In this document: positions 41,736 to 53,406 of the stretch, in pieces
Numbering within the stretch: the stretch's first letter is position 1
Layout: every line of letters starts with the position of its first letter
Source of the DNA: Cellulomonas flavigena DSM 20109
GTDB taxonomy: Bacteria > Actinomycetota > Actinomycetes > Actinomycetales > Cellulomonadaceae
Assembly (NCBI RefSeq): GCF_000092865.1
Contig: NC_014151.1
Location: forward strand, 992,001 to 1,056,000
Direction: 5' to 3'
Length of the DNA stretch: 64,000 nt
Notes under the pieces: model-generated
Told to the model about the DNA's origin: nothing
The model's input: only the letters and a program-made list of their open reading frames with translations
Database searches by the model: none
Made by a program: the position numbers and the translations under genes

Positions 41736-43139
41736 GTGGACCACATCTCGCAGCACGACCTGGGCACCACGACCGACACGACGCCGTCCGCCCCGACCGA
41801 CGGCGACACACCCGGCCCCCGCCTCACGTACGTCATCGACACGTCCGTCCTGCTGTCCGACCCGCGCGCGATCCTGCGCTTCGCCGAGCAGGACGTGGTG
41901 CTTCCCGTCGTGGTCATCACCGAGCTCGAGGGCAAGCGGCACCACGCCGAGCTCGGCTACTACGCGCGCAGCGCCCTGCGCCTGCTCGACGACCTGCGCA
42001 TCAAGCACGGCCGCCTCGACGCGCCCATCGCCGTGACCGACCAGGGCGGCACGCTGCGCGTCGAGCTCAACCACGTCGACCCCGAGGTGCTGCCCGCCGG
42101 GTTCCGGCTGGGCGACAACGACACGCGGATCCTCGCCGTCGCGGCCAACCTCCAGGCCGAGGGCAAGGACGTCGTCGTGGTCTCCAAGGACCTGCCGATG
42201 CGCGTCAAGGCGTCGGCCGTCGGGCTCGTCGCCGAGGAGTACCGTGCCGAGCTCACGGTGGACTCGGGCTGGACGGGCATGGACGCGCTCGACCTGTCCG
42301 AGCAGCAGATGGCCGACCTGTGGGAGCACGAGTCGGTCGCGCTCGCCGACGTCGTCACCGGGCCGTCGGCGCTCACGGGAGGTGCGAGCGACCTGCCGTG
42401 CCACACGGGCCTGGTGCTGCACAGCCCGCGCGGCTCGGCGCTGGGTCGCGTGACCGCCGACAAGCACGTGCAGCTCGTGCGCGGCGACCGCGACGTGTTC
42501 GGCGTGCACGGTCGCTCCGCGGAGCAGCGCGTCGCGATCGACCTGCTGCTCGACGAGGAGATCGGCATCGTCTCCCTCGGCGGGCGCGCCGGCACGGGCA
42601 AGTCCGCGCTCGCGCTGTGCGCCGGCCTGGAGGCCGTCCTGGAGCGTCGCCAGCACCGCAAGGTCATGGTCTTCCGGCCGCTGTACGCGGTCGGCGGGCA
42701 GGACCTGGGGTACCTGCCGGGCTCCGAGGCCGAGAAGATGAACCCGTGGGCGCAGGCCGTGTTCGACACCCTGGGCGCGCTGGTCAGCAAGGAGGTCGTC
42801 GAGGAGGTCCTCGACCGCGACATCCTCGAGGTGCTGCCGCTCACGCACATCCGCGGGCGGTCCCTGCACGACGCGTTCGTCATCGTCGACGAGGCCCAGT
42901 CGCTCGAGCGCAACGTGCTGCTCACGGTGCTCTCGCGCATCGGGCAGTCGTCGCGCGTCGTCCTCACGCACGACGTCGCGCAGCGCGACAACCTGCGCGT
43001 CGGGCGGCACGACGGCGTCGCGGCCGTCATCGAGGCGCTCAAGGGGCACCCGCTGTTCGCGCACGTCACGCTCACGCGCTCCGAGCGCTCGCCCGTCGCG
43101 GCGCTGGTCACCGAGCTGTTCGAGGGCATCGAGGCCTGA
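41736..43139 (+). CDS. PhoH2-type protein: PIN domain + PhoH ATPase
   Basis: 467 residues, GTG start after AGGGGAGC. The N-terminal PIN domain (about 28-170) has acidic residues in [23 protein letters not shown] and [13 protein letters not shown]. The C-terminal PhoH domain (about 255-467) has Walker [13 protein letters not shown] (283-294), Walker [11 protein letters not shown] and the [18 protein letters not shown] motif. PhoH2 proteins couple RNA unwinding to PIN cleavage and act as toxins in mycobacteria (Rv1095). A small upstream ORF could be the antitoxin. A terminator follows. Confidence 0.94.
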   Translation: MDHISQHDLGTTTDTTPSAPTDGDTPGPRLTYVIDTSVLLSDPRAILRFAEQDVVLPVVVITELEGKRHHAELGYYARSALRLLDDLRIKHGRLDAPIAVTDQGGTLRVELNHVDPEVLPAGFRLGDNDTRILAVAANLQAEGKDVVVVSKDLPMRVKASAVGLVAEEYRAELTVDSGWTGMDALDLSEQQMADLWEHESVALADVVTGPSALTGGASDLPCHTGLVLHSPRGSALGRVTADKHVQLVRGDRDVFGVHGRSAEQRVAIDLLLDEEIGIVSLGGRAGTGKSALALCAGLEAVLERRQHRKVMVFRPLYAVGGQDLGYLPGSEAEKMNPWAQAVFDTLGALVSKEVVEEVLDRDILEVLPLTHIRGRSLHDAFVIVDEAQSLERNVLLTVLSRIGQSSRVVLTHDVAQRDNLRVGRHDGVAAVIEALKGHPLFAHVTLTRSERSPVAALVTELFEGIEA

Positions 43140-43154
43140 CGGCCGCTCGTCCCC

Positions 43155-43188
43155 GGCGGGGCGCCGACCTGCGGGTGGGCGCCCCGCC
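43155..43188 (+). terminator. Terminator after the PIN-PhoH gene
   Basis: GGCGGGGCGCC (43155-43165) pairs with GGCGCCCCGCC (43178-43188), loop 12 nt. Confidence 0.75.
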
Positions 43189-43275
43189 GTCGTCCGGCGT
43201 CGGGCGCCGGGCGGAACGTGCGTCCGAACGGGTGACGCGTGGTCGAACCGGCCACGGACCAGTCATGACCACCGC

Positions 43276-43281
43276 TACATT
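43276..43281 (+). promoter_or_regulatory. Candidate -10 box of the RHS gene
   Basis: TACATT fits TANNNT; start near 43288, leader ~43 nt. Confidence 0.35.
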
Positions 43282-43331
43282 CCCGTCGCCGCACAGTTCG
43301 CGCGATAGGTGCCGGCTTGTCCAGGATGGTC

Positions 43332-46300
43332 ATGAACGTCGCTCTCACCCGTTCGCGCGTCGGAACCACTGTGCTCGTCGCGGCTGTCGCCTTCGGGCTG
43401 GTCGCGGCGGACATCCGCCCGGCCGAGGCCGCTCCGCGCGACACCGCAGCCGCGGCGGCTGCCGCGGTCGAGAAGGTCGAACTCCACCCGGAGCAGAATG
43501 CCCCGGTCACCTCCGAGCCCGCTCCGGCGCTGACCGGCCCGGTCCCCGAGGGTGACTTCGACGCCCCGACCCTCGCCGCACCAAAGCCCGAGCCGACCCT
43601 CTCGACGAAGGACGCCGACGACGTCGACGGGTTCGACGAGGCCAGCTCCACGGTGGTCGACAGGTCCGAGTTCGAGGAGGTGCTCGCGAACGAGGACGGC
43701 ACCTACACCACCCGGATCTCGAGCGAGCCGCTCAACGCGCGGTCGCTCGGCGGCGCGTGGGCAGCCCCCTCGACCACAGTCGGTGACGCGGGCGGCGGCG
43801 TCGGCGTGGTGTCCCAGCACCCCCTGCGACCTCGGTTCGCGCCCCGGGCCGACGCGGAGTCCGTGCTGACGGTGCACCGCGGCCGCGTGACCGTCGGGTT
43901 CGGCCTCGAGGGAGCCGGGGCGAGCAAGCAGCGCAGGTCGAAGAACGAGGTCCGCTACCCCGACGTCTTCCGCGACACCGACCTCGTCTACGAGGTGGAG
44001 CGGGGCGCGGTCAAGGAGATCCTCCTGCTGAAGAAGGTTCCGACGTCGGCACCCAGCTGGACCTGGCGGCTGACGGGCAAGGGCTACACGCCGCACGCGA
44101 CCGAGGACGGCTCCATCGAGCTGCTCGACGCCGCCGGCGAGCTCGCCCTGGTGATCCCGCCCGCGGTCATGTTCGACTCCTCCGGCAAGCAAGGCGTGCG
44201 CGAACCGGCCGAGGTCAACGTCCCGATGACCCTGTCGGGCGACGAGGCGTCGGGCTGGACGATCACCCTCGCGCCCGACCACCGGTGGCTGACGGACCGC
44301 GCGCGTGTCTACCCGGTCTCGGTGGACCCGTCGACCATCGTGGGTAACGACGACGTCTGGTCGTTCAAGTCCGACGGCACCATCACGCGTGACGGCTACT
44401 CGCGGATCGGCAACCCCAACGACTCGGGGACGAGCGCGTGGCGGACGATCCTCCACTACGACATCAGCCGGTTCTTCGGCAAGCAGATCATCGACTCCGA
44501 GGTGTACGCCGAGCTGCGCGGTGGTACTCCGAACGCGCACCCGGCCAACCTGTACTGGGCGTCCGACATGAAGTTCGCGGCGGCGGGTCCGCACCTGTCG
44601 GGGTCCAGCGGGCACTTCGGGACCAGCGTCTGGTTCGAGGGCGACCAGCTCGCGAGGCACTGGTCGAACTGGGTCAACACGCGCGACAACCGGCCGTACC
44701 TCATGATCGTCGGCAACGAGGCGCACCGGACCTACAGCTACAAGAAGTTCGAGACGGTCGTCGAGGTCACGTGGGTGGACTTCCCGACCCCGGCAGGCCC
44801 GATCGCCGAGGCGCCGCCGAACGGCGGACGCGCCGGGCTCGCGCCCCGGATCGGCGCACACGCCAACGTGCCGCAGGACACGGGCGTCTCGCGATGGATC
44901 TTCCGCGTCAGCACCAACCCCAACATCGACGCGCAGGCGCCCGTATGGATCTCACCCTCCGTGGGGCAGAACTGGGTCGACATCCCGCCGAACATCCTGC
45001 AGCCCAACACGCGGTACTACTGGAAGGCGGACCTCTGGAGCACGTGGGACGGGCACCTCGGCACCAGCACGCAGCGGGGCTCGGCCACCTGGTCGTTCAC
45101 GACGGACGCCTTCCCTGACCTCAAGCAGGCGACGGCCACCCCGGCGAACGGCAGCATGACGGCGTCGTTGACGCCCACGCTCGCGGTGCAGCCCGCACCG
45201 GATCCCAACGGCGACGCGTTCACGTACCAGTTCCGGATCGCCAGTGGGGCGGACGCCGCGACCGGGACCGTCGTCACGTCGGGCTGGCAGGCCTCGCCGA
45301 CGTGGACCGTGCCTGAGGGCGCACTGCGGGACGGTGGCGTGTACACGTGGACGGTCCTGACCAAGAGCGCGTACGCGACGTCCCCGATCCCGTGGGCCAG
45401 CAAGCTCACGGTCAACCGCCGCCTCGCCGAGTCGGGCCCTGCGCCGGTGGAGGTGGTCGGGCCGGTGACGGTCAACCTCGCCAACGGGAACGTGGGCCTG
45501 CGGTTCGACTCCCCGACCGTGTCGGCACTGGGCGGGCCGATGGGCCTGTCGTTCTCGTACAACTCGCAGCTGGTCCGGCAGCGCGGGCTGACGGGGCAGT
45601 ACTACGACGTCCGTCCGGTCGGCGGGGCCTCGCCCTCGTACGACTTCGCGACAGCCAAGCCCGTGCTCACCCGCCTCGACCCGCAGCTGTCGTTCGCCTG
45701 GGGTCTGGAGTCGCCCGCGCCAGCGGTGCCGAACGACTACTTCATGGTGCGCTGGAAGGGCTTCATCACGCCGCCGACGGCGGGCTCCTGGACGTTCGGT
45801 GTCGTGCAGGACGACGGGGCGCGGGTCAGGATCGGATCGGCCACGGTGCTGGACCGCTGGACGCCGCAGTCGGGCGGACCGAACTGGGGCTCCGCGGTGA
45901 GCCTGACCACCGCGCCGACGCCGATCCAGGTCGACTTCTTCGAGCAGGGCGGCGCCGCGACGTTCCAGCTGTGGGCCCGTACCCCGTCCGGCCAGGAGGT
46001 CGTCGTTCCGGCGTCGTGGTTGACGCCCACGGTCGAGGCCCTGCCCGCGGGGTGGTCCGCGTCCTCCGCGCTCGCGGGTGACGCCGGGGACTACGTCTCC
46101 GTGACCGTCGACGGCAACGCCGCGATCCTCACGGACGCGACCGGCACGACCCACACCTACACCCGCACGTCGGCCGGTGGTTTCACCCCGCCGACCGGTG
46201 AGTACGGCGTGCTGGCGCTGTCGACGACGGGTCAGGTCTCGCTGACCGAGGAGGACGGGACGGTCCACACGTTCGGCACGAACGGGCGCATCGAGTCGGT

Positions 46301-49300
46301 GACGAACGCGGCCAACTCGCTCAAGCCGGCCGCGCCCGTCATGGAGTACTGGACGGGCACCGGGCAGCTCAAGGCGGTGAAGGACCCGGTGTCGGGCCGG
46401 GCCGTGCTGTTCTTCTACGCCGGGCAGGACGCACCCGCCGGGCTGACCGGTGGTGCGAACGGCAAGGCGTGCGCCGCCCCGCCGACGGGCTTCGCGGAGA
46501 CCCCGGCCGGGATGCTGTGCCGCATCGTCTACCCGGGTGATACCGCGGGTTCGTTCGGCGACACCACGAGCCTGCTCTACGACTCCTCGGGGCGGCTGTC
46601 GCGCATCGTCGACCCTGGCGCTGAGGTCACCGACTTCGGTTACGGCGCGACCGGCGAGCTCAGCACGATCGTCACGCCGTTGGTGAACGACTGGATCGCG
46701 CGCTTCGGCCAGCCCACGACCGACGCCCACCGCGTGCAGATCGAGTACTCCGGCGGCAAGGCGTCCCGCGTCGTGCTGCCCGCCGCCGACGGCGTGACGG
46801 CCACCGGCCGCCAGGCCGCGACCTTCACCTACGCGAGCGCCGGCACGACGCACGTCGACAGGACGGGCATCGACTCGCCGCCCGCGGGCCACGCGCGCAC
46901 CGTCACCTACGACGACGCCTACCGCCAGCTCACGGACCGCTCGGCGACGGGGCTGACAGCGAGCCAGGAGTGGAACCACAAGGACCAGGTGCTCTCGTCC
47001 ACCGACGCGGCCGGTCGCATGTCCACGACCCTGTACGACGCGCACGACAGGCCCACGGACTCGTACGGCCCGGCGCCGGCGGCATGCTTCGGTGCCGACC
47101 GTCGGCCGCTCGCGTCGTGCCCGGTGGTGCCGGCGCACACCAGCACCGCCTACGACGAGGGCATGCGCGGCCTCAGCGTGCAGTACTTCACCAACGGTCA
47201 CCTCGGCGGCCAGCCCGCGGCGTTCGCGCTCGGTCTCGACGCGGCGGGGTCGATCAGCCGTAACTGGGGGACGGAGGCGCCCGCCACGGGCGTGCCCGGC
47301 AACGTGCCGTTCAGCCTGCGCGCGACGGGGTACATCCAGCTGCCGTCAACGGGGACGTACCTGTTCAGGACGGAGGCGGACGACGCGGTCCGGATCTGGG
47401 TCGACGACCTCCTGCTGCTCGACAACTGGACGATCGGCACCATGACCGTGCAGAAGGCGCTGACTGCCGGCCCGCACCGGATCCGGGTCGACTACGCGAA
47501 CACCGGTGGGCCGGGATCGCTGTCGGTGATGTGGCAGCCGCCGGGGGCATCGGCGGCGGTGGCGCTGCCGGCGTCGGTGCTCTCCCCGGACTTCGGGTTG
47601 GTGACGTCCACGACGGTGGACGACGCGGTCCCGGCCGGTGAGGACGCGACGAAGGTCGCACGTACCCGCACGGTGACGACGTACTCGGAGCCGTGGCTGG
47701 GGCTGCCCACGCAGGTCGTCGAGGACGCCGACGGGCTGAAGCTCGCGACGACCACCACGTACGAGGCGCGTGGCACGGGGTACCTGCGGCGCACGGGACG
47801 CTTCCTGCCGGCCGCCACGGCGGCGGCGGGCGGTGCGCCGACGGTCGCGGCGCACGCCGCGCTCGGCACGACGTACGCGTACTACGGTGCGACCGAGGGC
47901 CTCACCGAGGCGGTGTGCGGGGTTCCCGCGGGGACCGTGCAGGGTGGCATGCTCAAGTCCACGACGGAACCGACCCCTGCGAAGGGGTCCGCGGTGGTCG
48001 CGTTCTTCGTCTACGACCGGTGGGGCCGGGTCGCGGGGACCAAGGAGAGCGGGCAGGGGTGGACGTGCACGACGTACGACGCCCGCGGTCGCGCCGTGAA
48101 GACCGTCTACCCGGCCGTGGGCGACGTACCGGCCCGGACGGTGTCGGTCAACCCCGCCGTCCAGGGTGATCCTCGGGCGACGCAGACGCACGACACCGCG
48201 GCGCCGGGCTCGTCCAAGCTCACGACGAGTACGACGGACCTGCTGGGACGGGCGGCCACGTACGTCGACGTGTGGGGTGTGCGGACCACCACCGAGCACG
48301 ACGCGGCGAGCCGGCCGTCCAAGCTCACGACAGTGGTCGGGTCGAGGACGTTCGTCGCGCGGATGGAGTACGACGCGGACGGCCGGGTGGCGCGGGTGCG
48401 CGACGGTGACAAGGTCGTCGCGGAGCCGGTGTACGACACCGGCGGCGACCTGGCCTCGGTCGGGTACCCCGGAGGGACGGGGAACGCGGGCAACGGTTCC
48501 TCGCTGACGATCGGACGCGACCCCGCGGGTGCGGTGACGCGTCTGGGGTGGTCGTTCCCGGGTGGCGCGTCGCTCAGTGACGCCGTGGTGCGGTCCCAGT
48601 CCGGGCGGATCCTGGGTGGCACGCTGACCGACGGGTCGGTGCAGGAGCGGTCGTCCTACTGGTACGACGGCGCCGGGCGGCTGGTGCGGGCGACGATCCC
48701 GCGTCACGACCTGTCGTACTCGTTCGCGGGCACCGGGGGGTGCGGGGCGAACGTGCGCGCAGGGCTGAACGGCAACCGGACCGCGTCGACCGACGTGCTC
48801 GACGGTGGGACGCCGACGACGGTGCGCTCGTGCTTCGACAACGCCGACCGGTTGACCTCGACGACGGTGACCGGTGCGCCGGCGGGTGCCACTGCGGTGG
48901 CGTCCACGGTGCCGGCGGCGTCGATCACGTACGACGCCGGCGGGAGCACCACCGTGCTGGCCGACCAGGTGTTCGGGTACGACGCGGCGGGGCGGCACAC
49001 GTCCACATCGACGGCCGACGGGACGGTTGTGGTGTACGGGCGTGATGCGAGCGACCGGATCGTGGAGCGCACGCAGACGGTGGCGGGGACGACCTCGACC
49101 CAGCGGTACGGCTTCACGGGGCCGGGGGACTCCCCGGACCTGGTGCTCGACGGCACCGGAGCGCTGGTCGCGCGCACGGTGACGTTGCCTGGCGGGTTGC
49201 TGGTGACCGTACCGGTCACCGGCGGCTCGAGCTGGGCGTACCCCAACGTGCACGGTGACCTGATCGTGACCACGGACGGTGCGGGTGCGCGGATCGGGGC

Positions 49301-49979
49301 GCGGGCGTCGTACGACCCGTTCGGTCAGCCGATCGACCCGGCCACCGGTCGGATCGGGACCACCACCGCGGACGATGCGGTGCCGGACACGCTGCCCGGG
49401 GACGGGGACAACGCCTGGGTCGGGCAGCACCAGAAGCTCTACGAGCACGCCGGGGCCCTGGCCGCGATCGAGATGGGCGCCCGGGTGTACCTGGCCGGGC
49501 TCGGTAGGTTCCTGTCCGTGGACCCTGTCGAGGGCGGGGTCGACAACGCGTACGTGTACCCCACCGACCCGATCAACTCTTTCGATCTTGACGGCAATCG
49601 ATCATTGAGGTCCTGGGTGCGATCCGCGAAGCAAAGCGTGCGCCAGCAGGTCATGATGCAGCGCAACGTGAGCCTGGGCGGGGGTAGGTATCTCGTGATG
49701 CGAAAGGGTCGACCAGGAATCCACTGGAATAATCATGCGAGCCGGGTCGAATGGGACAAGCACAACGGATGGCACTACAACCCGAAGGGCGGTGGTCACG
49801 TGCGTCTGAGAGATGCCGCGAGGGCGCTCGGGCGAGTCACCGGTAGTGTGCTTGCCACCGGTGGACGGGCAGCTCTGGGTGCCGTCGGCACCGTTGGGCG
49901 GGGTGCGGTGTTCTGGGTACCGGTGGTTCTGCCTCAGGATGTACTCAATAGGTTTCGCTCGCCGGTCCAGATGGCATGA
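43332..49979 (+). CDS. Secreted RHS/YD-repeat polymorphic toxin with two PA14 domains
   Basis: 2215 residues from the ATG with AGGA upstream (ATG 43326 or TTG 43317 are alternatives). A Sec signal peptide (1-34, ending PAEAA) starts it. An N-terminal ~700-residue region of DNRLX/TN-like modules and fibronectin-like segments follows. PA14 domain 1 is near 752-900 ([11 protein letters not shown]) and PA14 domain 2 near 1280-1420 ([11 protein letters not shown]). Many YD repeats lie between and after them. The RHS core end [20 protein letters not shown] begins near residue 2058 and closes at FDLDG. The last ~127 residues are a variable tip with [17 protein letters not shown] and GGGH, lower in GC; I do not recognise it, though the His/Asp/Asn pattern is nuclease-like. 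WapA-like contact toxin is the best guess. Confidence 0.9.
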   Translation: MNVALTRSRVGTTVLVAAVAFGLVAADIRPAEAAPRDTAAAAAAAVEKVELHPEQNAPVTSEPAPALTGPVPEGDFDAPTLAAPKPEPTLSTKDADDVDGFDEASSTVVDRSEFEEVLANEDGTYTTRISSEPLNARSLGGAWAAPSTTVGDAGGGVGVVSQHPLRPRFAPRADAESVLTVHRGRVTVGFGLEGAGASKQRRSKNEVRYPDVFRDTDLVYEVERGAVKEILLLKKVPTSAPSWTWRLTGKGYTPHATEDGSIELLDAAGELALVIPPAVMFDSSGKQGVREPAEVNVPMTLSGDEASGWTITLAPDHRWLTDRARVYPVSVDPSTIVGNDDVWSFKSDGTITRDGYSRIGNPNDSGTSAWRTILHYDISRFFGKQIIDSEVYAELRGGTPNAHPANLYWASDMKFAAAGPHLSGSSGHFGTSVWFEGDQLARHWSNWVNTRDNRPYLMIVGNEAHRTYSYKKFETVVEVTWVDFPTPAGPIAEAPPNGGRAGLAPRIGAHANVPQDTGVSRWIFRVSTNPNIDAQAPVWISPSVGQNWVDIPPNILQPNTRYYWKADLWSTWDGHLGTSTQRGSATWSFTTDAFPDLKQATATPANGSMTASLTPTLAVQPAPDPNGDAFTYQFRIASGADAATGTVVTSGWQASPTWTVPEGALRDGGVYTWTVLTKSAYATSPIPWASKLTVNRRLAESGPAPVEVVGPVTVNLANGNVGLRFDSPTVSALGGPMGLSFSYNSQLVRQRGLTGQYYDVRPVGGASPSYDFATAKPVLTRLDPQLSFAWGLESPAPAVPNDYFMVRWKGFITPPTAGSWTFGVVQDDGARVRIGSATVLDRWTPQSGGPNWGSAVSLTTAPTPIQVDFFEQGGAATFQLWARTPSGQEVVVPASWLTPTVEALPAGWSASSALAGDAGDYVSVTVDGNAAILTDATGTTHTYTRTSAGGFTPPTGEYGVLALSTTGQVSLTEEDGTVHTFGTNGRIESVTNAANSLKPAAPVMEYWTGTGQLKAVKDPVSGRAVLFFYAGQDAPAGLTGGANGKACAAPPTGFAETPAGMLCRIVYPGDTAGSFGDTTSLLYDSSGRLSRIVDPGAEVTDFGYGATGELSTIVTPLVNDWIARFGQPTTDAHRVQIEYSGGKASRVVLPAADGVTATGRQAATFTYASAGTTHVDRTGIDSPPAGHARTVTYDDAYRQLTDRSATGLTASQEWNHKDQVLSSTDAAGRMSTTLYDAHDRPTDSYGPAPAACFGADRRPLASCPVVPAHTSTAYDEGMRGLSVQYFTNGHLGGQPAAFALGLDAAGSISRNWGTEAPATGVPGNVPFSLRATGYIQLPSTGTYLFRTEADDAVRIWVDDLLLLDNWTIGTMTVQKALTAGPHRIRVDYANTGGPGSLSVMWQPPGASAAVALPASVLSPDFGLVTSTTVDDAVPAGEDATKVARTRTVTTYSEPWLGLPTQVVEDADGLKLATTTTYEARGTGYLRRTGRFLPAATAAAGGAPTVAAHAALGTTYAYYGATEGLTEAVCGVPAGTVQGGMLKSTTEPTPAKGSAVVAFFVYDRWGRVAGTKESGQGWTCTTYDARGRAVKTVYPAVGDVPARTVSVNPAVQGDPRATQTHDTAAPGSSKLTTSTTDLLGRAATYVDVWGVRTTTEHDAASRPSKLTTVVGSRTFVARMEYDADGRVARVRDGDKVVAEPVYDTGGDLASVGYPGGTGNAGNGSSLTIGRDPAGAVTRLGWSFPGGASLSDAVVRSQSGRILGGTLTDGSVQERSSYWYDGAGRLVRATIPRHDLSYSFAGTGGCGANVRAGLNGNRTASTDVLDGGTPTTVRSCFDNADRLTSTTVTGAPAGATAVASTVPAASITYDAGGSTTVLADQVFGYDAAGRHTSTSTADGTVVVYGRDASDRIVERTQTVAGTTSTQRYGFTGPGDSPDLVLDGTGALVARTVTLPGGLLVTVPVTGGSSWAYPNVHGDLIVTTDGAGARIGARASYDPFGQPIDPATGRIGTTTADDAVPDTLPGDGDNAWVGQHQKLYEHAGALAAIEMGARVYLAGLGRFLSVDPVEGGVDNAYVYPTDPINSFDLDGNRSLRSWVRSAKQSVRQQVMMQRNVSLGGGRYLVMRKGRPGIHWNNHASRVEWDKHNGWHYNPKGGGHVRLRDAARALGRVTGSVLATGGRAALGAVGTVGRGAVFWVPVVLPQDVLNRFRSPVQMA
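48493..49597 (+). repeat. RHS core 3' block, copy A
   Basis: This 1.1-kb coding segment is collinear, without visible indels (constant offset 2355 bp), with 50848-51952. Both end at the DPIN.FDLDG junction where the variable tips begin. Confidence 0.9.
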
Positions 49980-50040
49980 ACTGGCCAATCAGCATGGTTT
50001 GACGTATGAAATATTGGACTGCTGCTCGGGGTGATGTGAT

Positions 50041-50505
50041 GTGATACGACGACCGGACATGCTGATCTCCTCCGTCGATCGTCTTGGTGCCGACGCCGTT
50101 TCCGATCTCGTTCGGTTGGTCGTCTCCTCGTTGCGTCCGCAATGGATCACGATCGACGCCTACGGCCGCCCTGATGACCAGGTCGAAGATGTCCGGCGAC
50201 AGCTCGCCTCGCTTGCGCAGGGCACGGATCCCTCAGGTATTCGCATCAGCGCCGACGACGAGGCTGCAGTCGAGCTACTCGCCAGGTACGCGCCGTGGTC
50301 CGCTGACGTCGAGATCGGGGCCGACCGCGCAGGAGAGCCCGTACTTGAGATCGTCGACGGGGACACGGTGTCGATCGTCATGAACGCTTCCGCAGAGTTT
50401 CTGGTCGGGGGCCTTCTCGACCTGACACAGTGGGACGTCGTCCCTGCGCGCCCGCCGCTGGTCCGCAGGGTGTGGTCGCGGCTGGCGGGTAGGAAGTCCC
50501 GTTGA
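50041..50505 (+). CDS. Candidate immunity protein for the main RHS tip
   Basis: 154 residues, GTG with GGGG 9 nt upstream (ATG at 50059 is an alternative). Starts MIRRPDMLISSVDRLGADAV, acidic, with hydrophobic segments and no membrane helix or signal, as expected of a cytosolic immunity protein. It lies 61 bp after the RHS stop on the same strand, in a low-GC stretch shared with the tip. No family is recognised. Immunity role rests on position only. Confidence 0.65.
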   Translation: MIRRPDMLISSVDRLGADAVSDLVRLVVSSLRPQWITIDAYGRPDDQVEDVRRQLASLAQGTDPSGIRISADDEAAVELLARYAPWSADVEIGADRAGEPVLEIVDGDTVSIVMNASAEFLVGGLLDLTQWDVVPARPPLVRRVWSRLAGRKSR

Positions 50506-50847
50506 AGTGACCAGACCGGCCGGAGCGGGCGCGGACAAGTGCGGGACGTCCGACGCTCGCGACCCCACGCAGAGAAGACGGGGCATGTTCCGCCACGTCG
50601 ATGGGAGGTCGTCCATGCCGACAGGGTTCGGCCCATAGTCGGCGCACGATCCCTCGAGATGGTGGGCGAGCCGGGTGGGGGAGCGACCCCGAGCGGATCG
50701 ACGCGCTTCGGACGATCTTGCGCGGGCTGCCGTGAGGACGCTCGCTCAGGTCGCGGTCGTCCAGGACTGTGGCGAAGGCATCGATCCCCACCGACTGGTC
50801 GGTCGGCAATATGATCGGGCCTGGAGCTTGACCCCTGGTCGTCGTGC
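50506..50847. other. No supportable gene; remnant or junction sequence
   Basis: The 342 bases between the immunity candidate and the second RHS block hold no reading frame with recognisable motifs or a ribosome site. The sequence has no RHS match until about 50848, where homology starts abruptly, marking a recombination or deletion junction. Confidence 0.5.
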
Positions 50848-51952
50848 ACGGGTCGTCGTTGACGATCGCGCGTGACCCTGCCGGCGCTGTGACGCGGCTG
50901 GGTGGGGCGTTCCCTGGCGGTGGCTCTCTGAGCGACTCCGTGGTGCGGTCGCAGACGGGGCGCATCCTGAGCGGGACGCTGACGGACGGCTCGGTCCAGG
51001 AGAGGTCGTCGTACTGGTACGACGGCGCCGGGCGACTGGTGCGTGCCGTGATCCCGCGGCACGACCTGTCGTACACGTTTGCGAGCAGCGGTGGGTGCGG
51101 TGCGAACGTGCGCGCCGGGCTCAACGGCAACCGGATGGGTTCGACCGACGTGCTCGACGGCGGGACGCCGACGACGGTGCGCTCGTGCTTCGACAACGCC
51201 GACCGCCTGACGTCCACCACGGTCACCGGTGCGCCCTCGGGTGCCACCGCGGTGTCGCGGACCGTGACGGCGTCGTCGATCATGTACGACGCCACGGGCA
51301 GCACCACCGCGTTGGCGGACCAGCGGTTCACGTACGACGCCGCGGGGCGCCATGTGTCCACGTCGGCCGGGGACGGCACGGACGTGACGTACGTGCGCGA
51401 CGGGAGCGACCGCATCGTGGAGCGCACGCAGACCGTGGCGGGGACGACGTCGGTCCAGCGGTACGGCTTCACGGGGCCCGGGGACTCCCCGGACCTCGTG
51501 CTCGACGCCGCGGGCGTGCTGGTCGCCCGGACGCTCACGCTGCCCGGAGGGGTGCTGGTCAACCTCCCGGTCAGCGGAGGCGCGCGCTGGTCGTACCCGA
51601 ACGTGCACGGCGACCTCGTCGTCACCACCGAGGCCGCCGGCGCGCGGATCGGGGCGCGGGCGAGCTACGACCCGTTCGGCCAGCCGATCGACCCGGTCAC
51701 AGGCCGCATCGGCACCACCGCAGCCGACGACGCGGTGCCCGACACGCTGCCCGGGGACGGGGACAACGCCTGGGTCGGCCAGCACCAGAAGCTCTACGAG
51801 CACGCCGGGCCGCTGGCGGCCATCGAGATGGGCGCGAGGGTCTACCTGCCCGGGCTCGGGAGGTTCTTGTCCGTCGATCCCGTCGAGGGTGGCGTCGACA
51901 ACGCGTACGCGTACCCGGCCGACCCCATCAACATGTTTGACCTCGACGGGGA
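50848..51952 (+). repeat. RHS core 3' block, copy B
   Basis: Collinear second copy of 48493-49597 (offset 2355 bp), diverged by scattered substitutions. It is a substrate for recombination that would exchange the main gene's tip. Confidence 0.9.
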
Positions 51953-52384
51953 GGCGGCCATCGCCATCCCGGTGATCGCGGTCGTGCTCCTGCTCGCGGT
52001 GGCCCTTGCCGCGACCGTCGTGCTGTGGCAACACTGCGTCGTCAACGGGCGCGGGGTGACGTTGCCCACGACGGTGTCGATCCCCATGCCCCGGTCCGGC
52101 ACGAAGACTGCGAAGGACCAGAAGGGTGCGAAGTACCTGGTGTACGAGATTCACACCGCGAAGAGCGGCACGACGTACGAGTACGGCATCTCCCGTGCGG
52201 GTGGCTCCCGTCCGCAGTCACAACTCGGGAAGTGCGCCAAGTACTTCAGCCAGGCATGTACGTGGTCTGCGCGCGCCACGCGCCGGGGGTGGGTGGCGGC
52301 TCGGCCAAGGAGGCGTCGCTCATCCGCAGCTACGCGGGCAGGCACGGGCACTGCCCGCCCGGACAGTTGACGAGCTGCCGATGA
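50848..52384 (+). pseudogene. Orphan RHS 3' cassette with second toxin tip (frameshifted)
   Basis: No signal peptide, PA14 domains or promoter. From 50848 the frame matches the last ~370 residues of the main RHS core through FDLDG (51948). The new tip opens with a membrane-like helix (AIPVIAVVLLLAVALAATVVLW), then KYLVYEI...YEYGISR..RPQSQL and Cys residues, similar to a GIY-YIG-type nuclease. The frame runs to 52370 as Arg-rich nonsense. The -1 frame instead gives AKEASLIRSYAGRHGHCPPGQ and SCR, ending at TGA 52382-52384, which overlaps the next ATG (ATGA). One lost G near 52303 explains it. Confidence 0.8.
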
Positions 52385-53184
52385 CGAACGGTGTGCGAGC
52401 GATCTCGCGTGCGAGGCTCTTCGACCTGCTGGGCACCACGGGCGGGACGATCGACCTGGACAGCCTCGACACGCTGCGTGGGGCGTTGCGCGAGCTCCCG
52501 GTGCGGACGATCGCCGGGTTCCACCTCGCGCTCGAGCGGGAGCTGGAGCGCCTCGACCCCGCCCCGCTGTGCCACGACGACGGGACCGGTGCCGTCGGCG
52601 ACGGTCTGCGTGCGCTCCAGCTGGCGGTCGTCGCGCGCGGTCAGGGGGAGGTGGACCGCGTGGCACGCCGGCGGGATCCGGTCGTCGTGACCTACCCGCC
52701 CGAGTACGCCCTCGAGCTCGCGGAGGTCGCATTCGAGGTGTGCGAGGAGAAGGGCGAGGACTGGCCTCTCGTCGACACAGGTGACCTCTACGACGACGAC
52801 GGACAGGTCGAGGTCGTCTCGGTCTGGTTCGAGGCGCAGCCCGTCCCTCATGACGCCTGCAGCCAGCGGGTCGCCGAGCTGCTCGCGGTCTGGGACGGGA
52901 ACCGCGCCTATGCCGACGCGGTGCCGGCCTGCGGCCTTCGGGCCTTCCGGTGCGCCGGCGCGATCTACTGGGAGGACGCGCTGTGGGGCCCTCCCGGCAC
53001 GCGGTGGAGCGCGTCCCAGGCCGCAGGTGTCGTCGAGACGCACTTCACCCTCGACGTCACCGAGCTGCCGGTCCGCGACGCGGCGGCCGGAGAGCGGTAC
53101 GTCCGCGACCTCGTCGACCGGTGCGCGCGCCGCTGGGGGCTGCCCGACGCCGACGAGGTCTTCGGCCCGGAGGATGCCCCTTAG
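52381..53184 (+). CDS. Candidate immunity protein for orphan tip 2 (DUF4240-like)
   Basis: 267 residues. Its ATG overlaps the repaired toxin stop (ATGA at 52381-52384). The N-terminal ~110 residues (LFDLLGTTGG, LRGALRELPVRTIAGFHLAL, LRALQLAVVARGQGEV, PPEYALELAEVAFEVCEEKG) follow the helical pattern of DUF4240 proteins. The rest contains WFEAQPVPHDA and LRAFRCAGAIYWED. No signal or membrane segment. Family assignment is tentative; the tight coupling to a toxin cassette supports immunity. Confidence 0.7.
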   Translation: MTNGVRAISRARLFDLLGTTGGTIDLDSLDTLRGALRELPVRTIAGFHLALERELERLDPAPLCHDDGTGAVGDGLRALQLAVVARGQGEVDRVARRRDPVVVTYPPEYALELAEVAFEVCEEKGEDWPLVDTGDLYDDDGQVEVVSVWFEAQPVPHDACSQRVAELLAVWDGNRAYADAVPACGLRAFRCAGAIYWEDALWGPPGTRWSASQAAGVVETHFTLDVTELPVRDAAAGERYVRDLVDRCARRWGLPDADEVFGPEDAP

Positions 53185-53301
53185 CCCGATGCCGTCCGAC
53201 ATCGGGTCGCCGCGTCGGTCGACGGGTCGACCCGGAGCGTCCTACACGTTTCACCTGTTCCACCGCGTGCGCCCGCACCGTTAGCAAAGCCGCACCGAGA
53301 T

Positions 53302-53406
53302 ATGTCGAACGGAAAGTCCGGAAAGCAAAAACATGAAGATCGCCTTAGTCATGGTGGGCGCGAGAAGCCGAACTTCAAGGAGAACCCGAACAAGAGGCGC
53401 CGGTGA
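53302..53406 (+). pseudogene. Remnant toxin tail (tip 3)
   Basis: A 34-codon frame beginning MSNGKSGKQKHEDRLSHGG and ending with PNFKENPNKRRR, low in GC and Lys/Asn-rich unlike the surroundings. The same frame is open back to 53185 but without recognisable RHS core. Its TGA overlaps the next ATG (TGATG, 53404-53408), the arrangement of toxin-immunity pairs. Probably the 3' end of a third tip whose upstream part was lost. Confidence 0.45.

Noticed and set aside
52261..52384. Programmed -1 frameshift in the second RHS tip
   Set aside because: No slippery heptamer of the X XXY YYZ type and no following stem are evident; a simple base loss is more economical.
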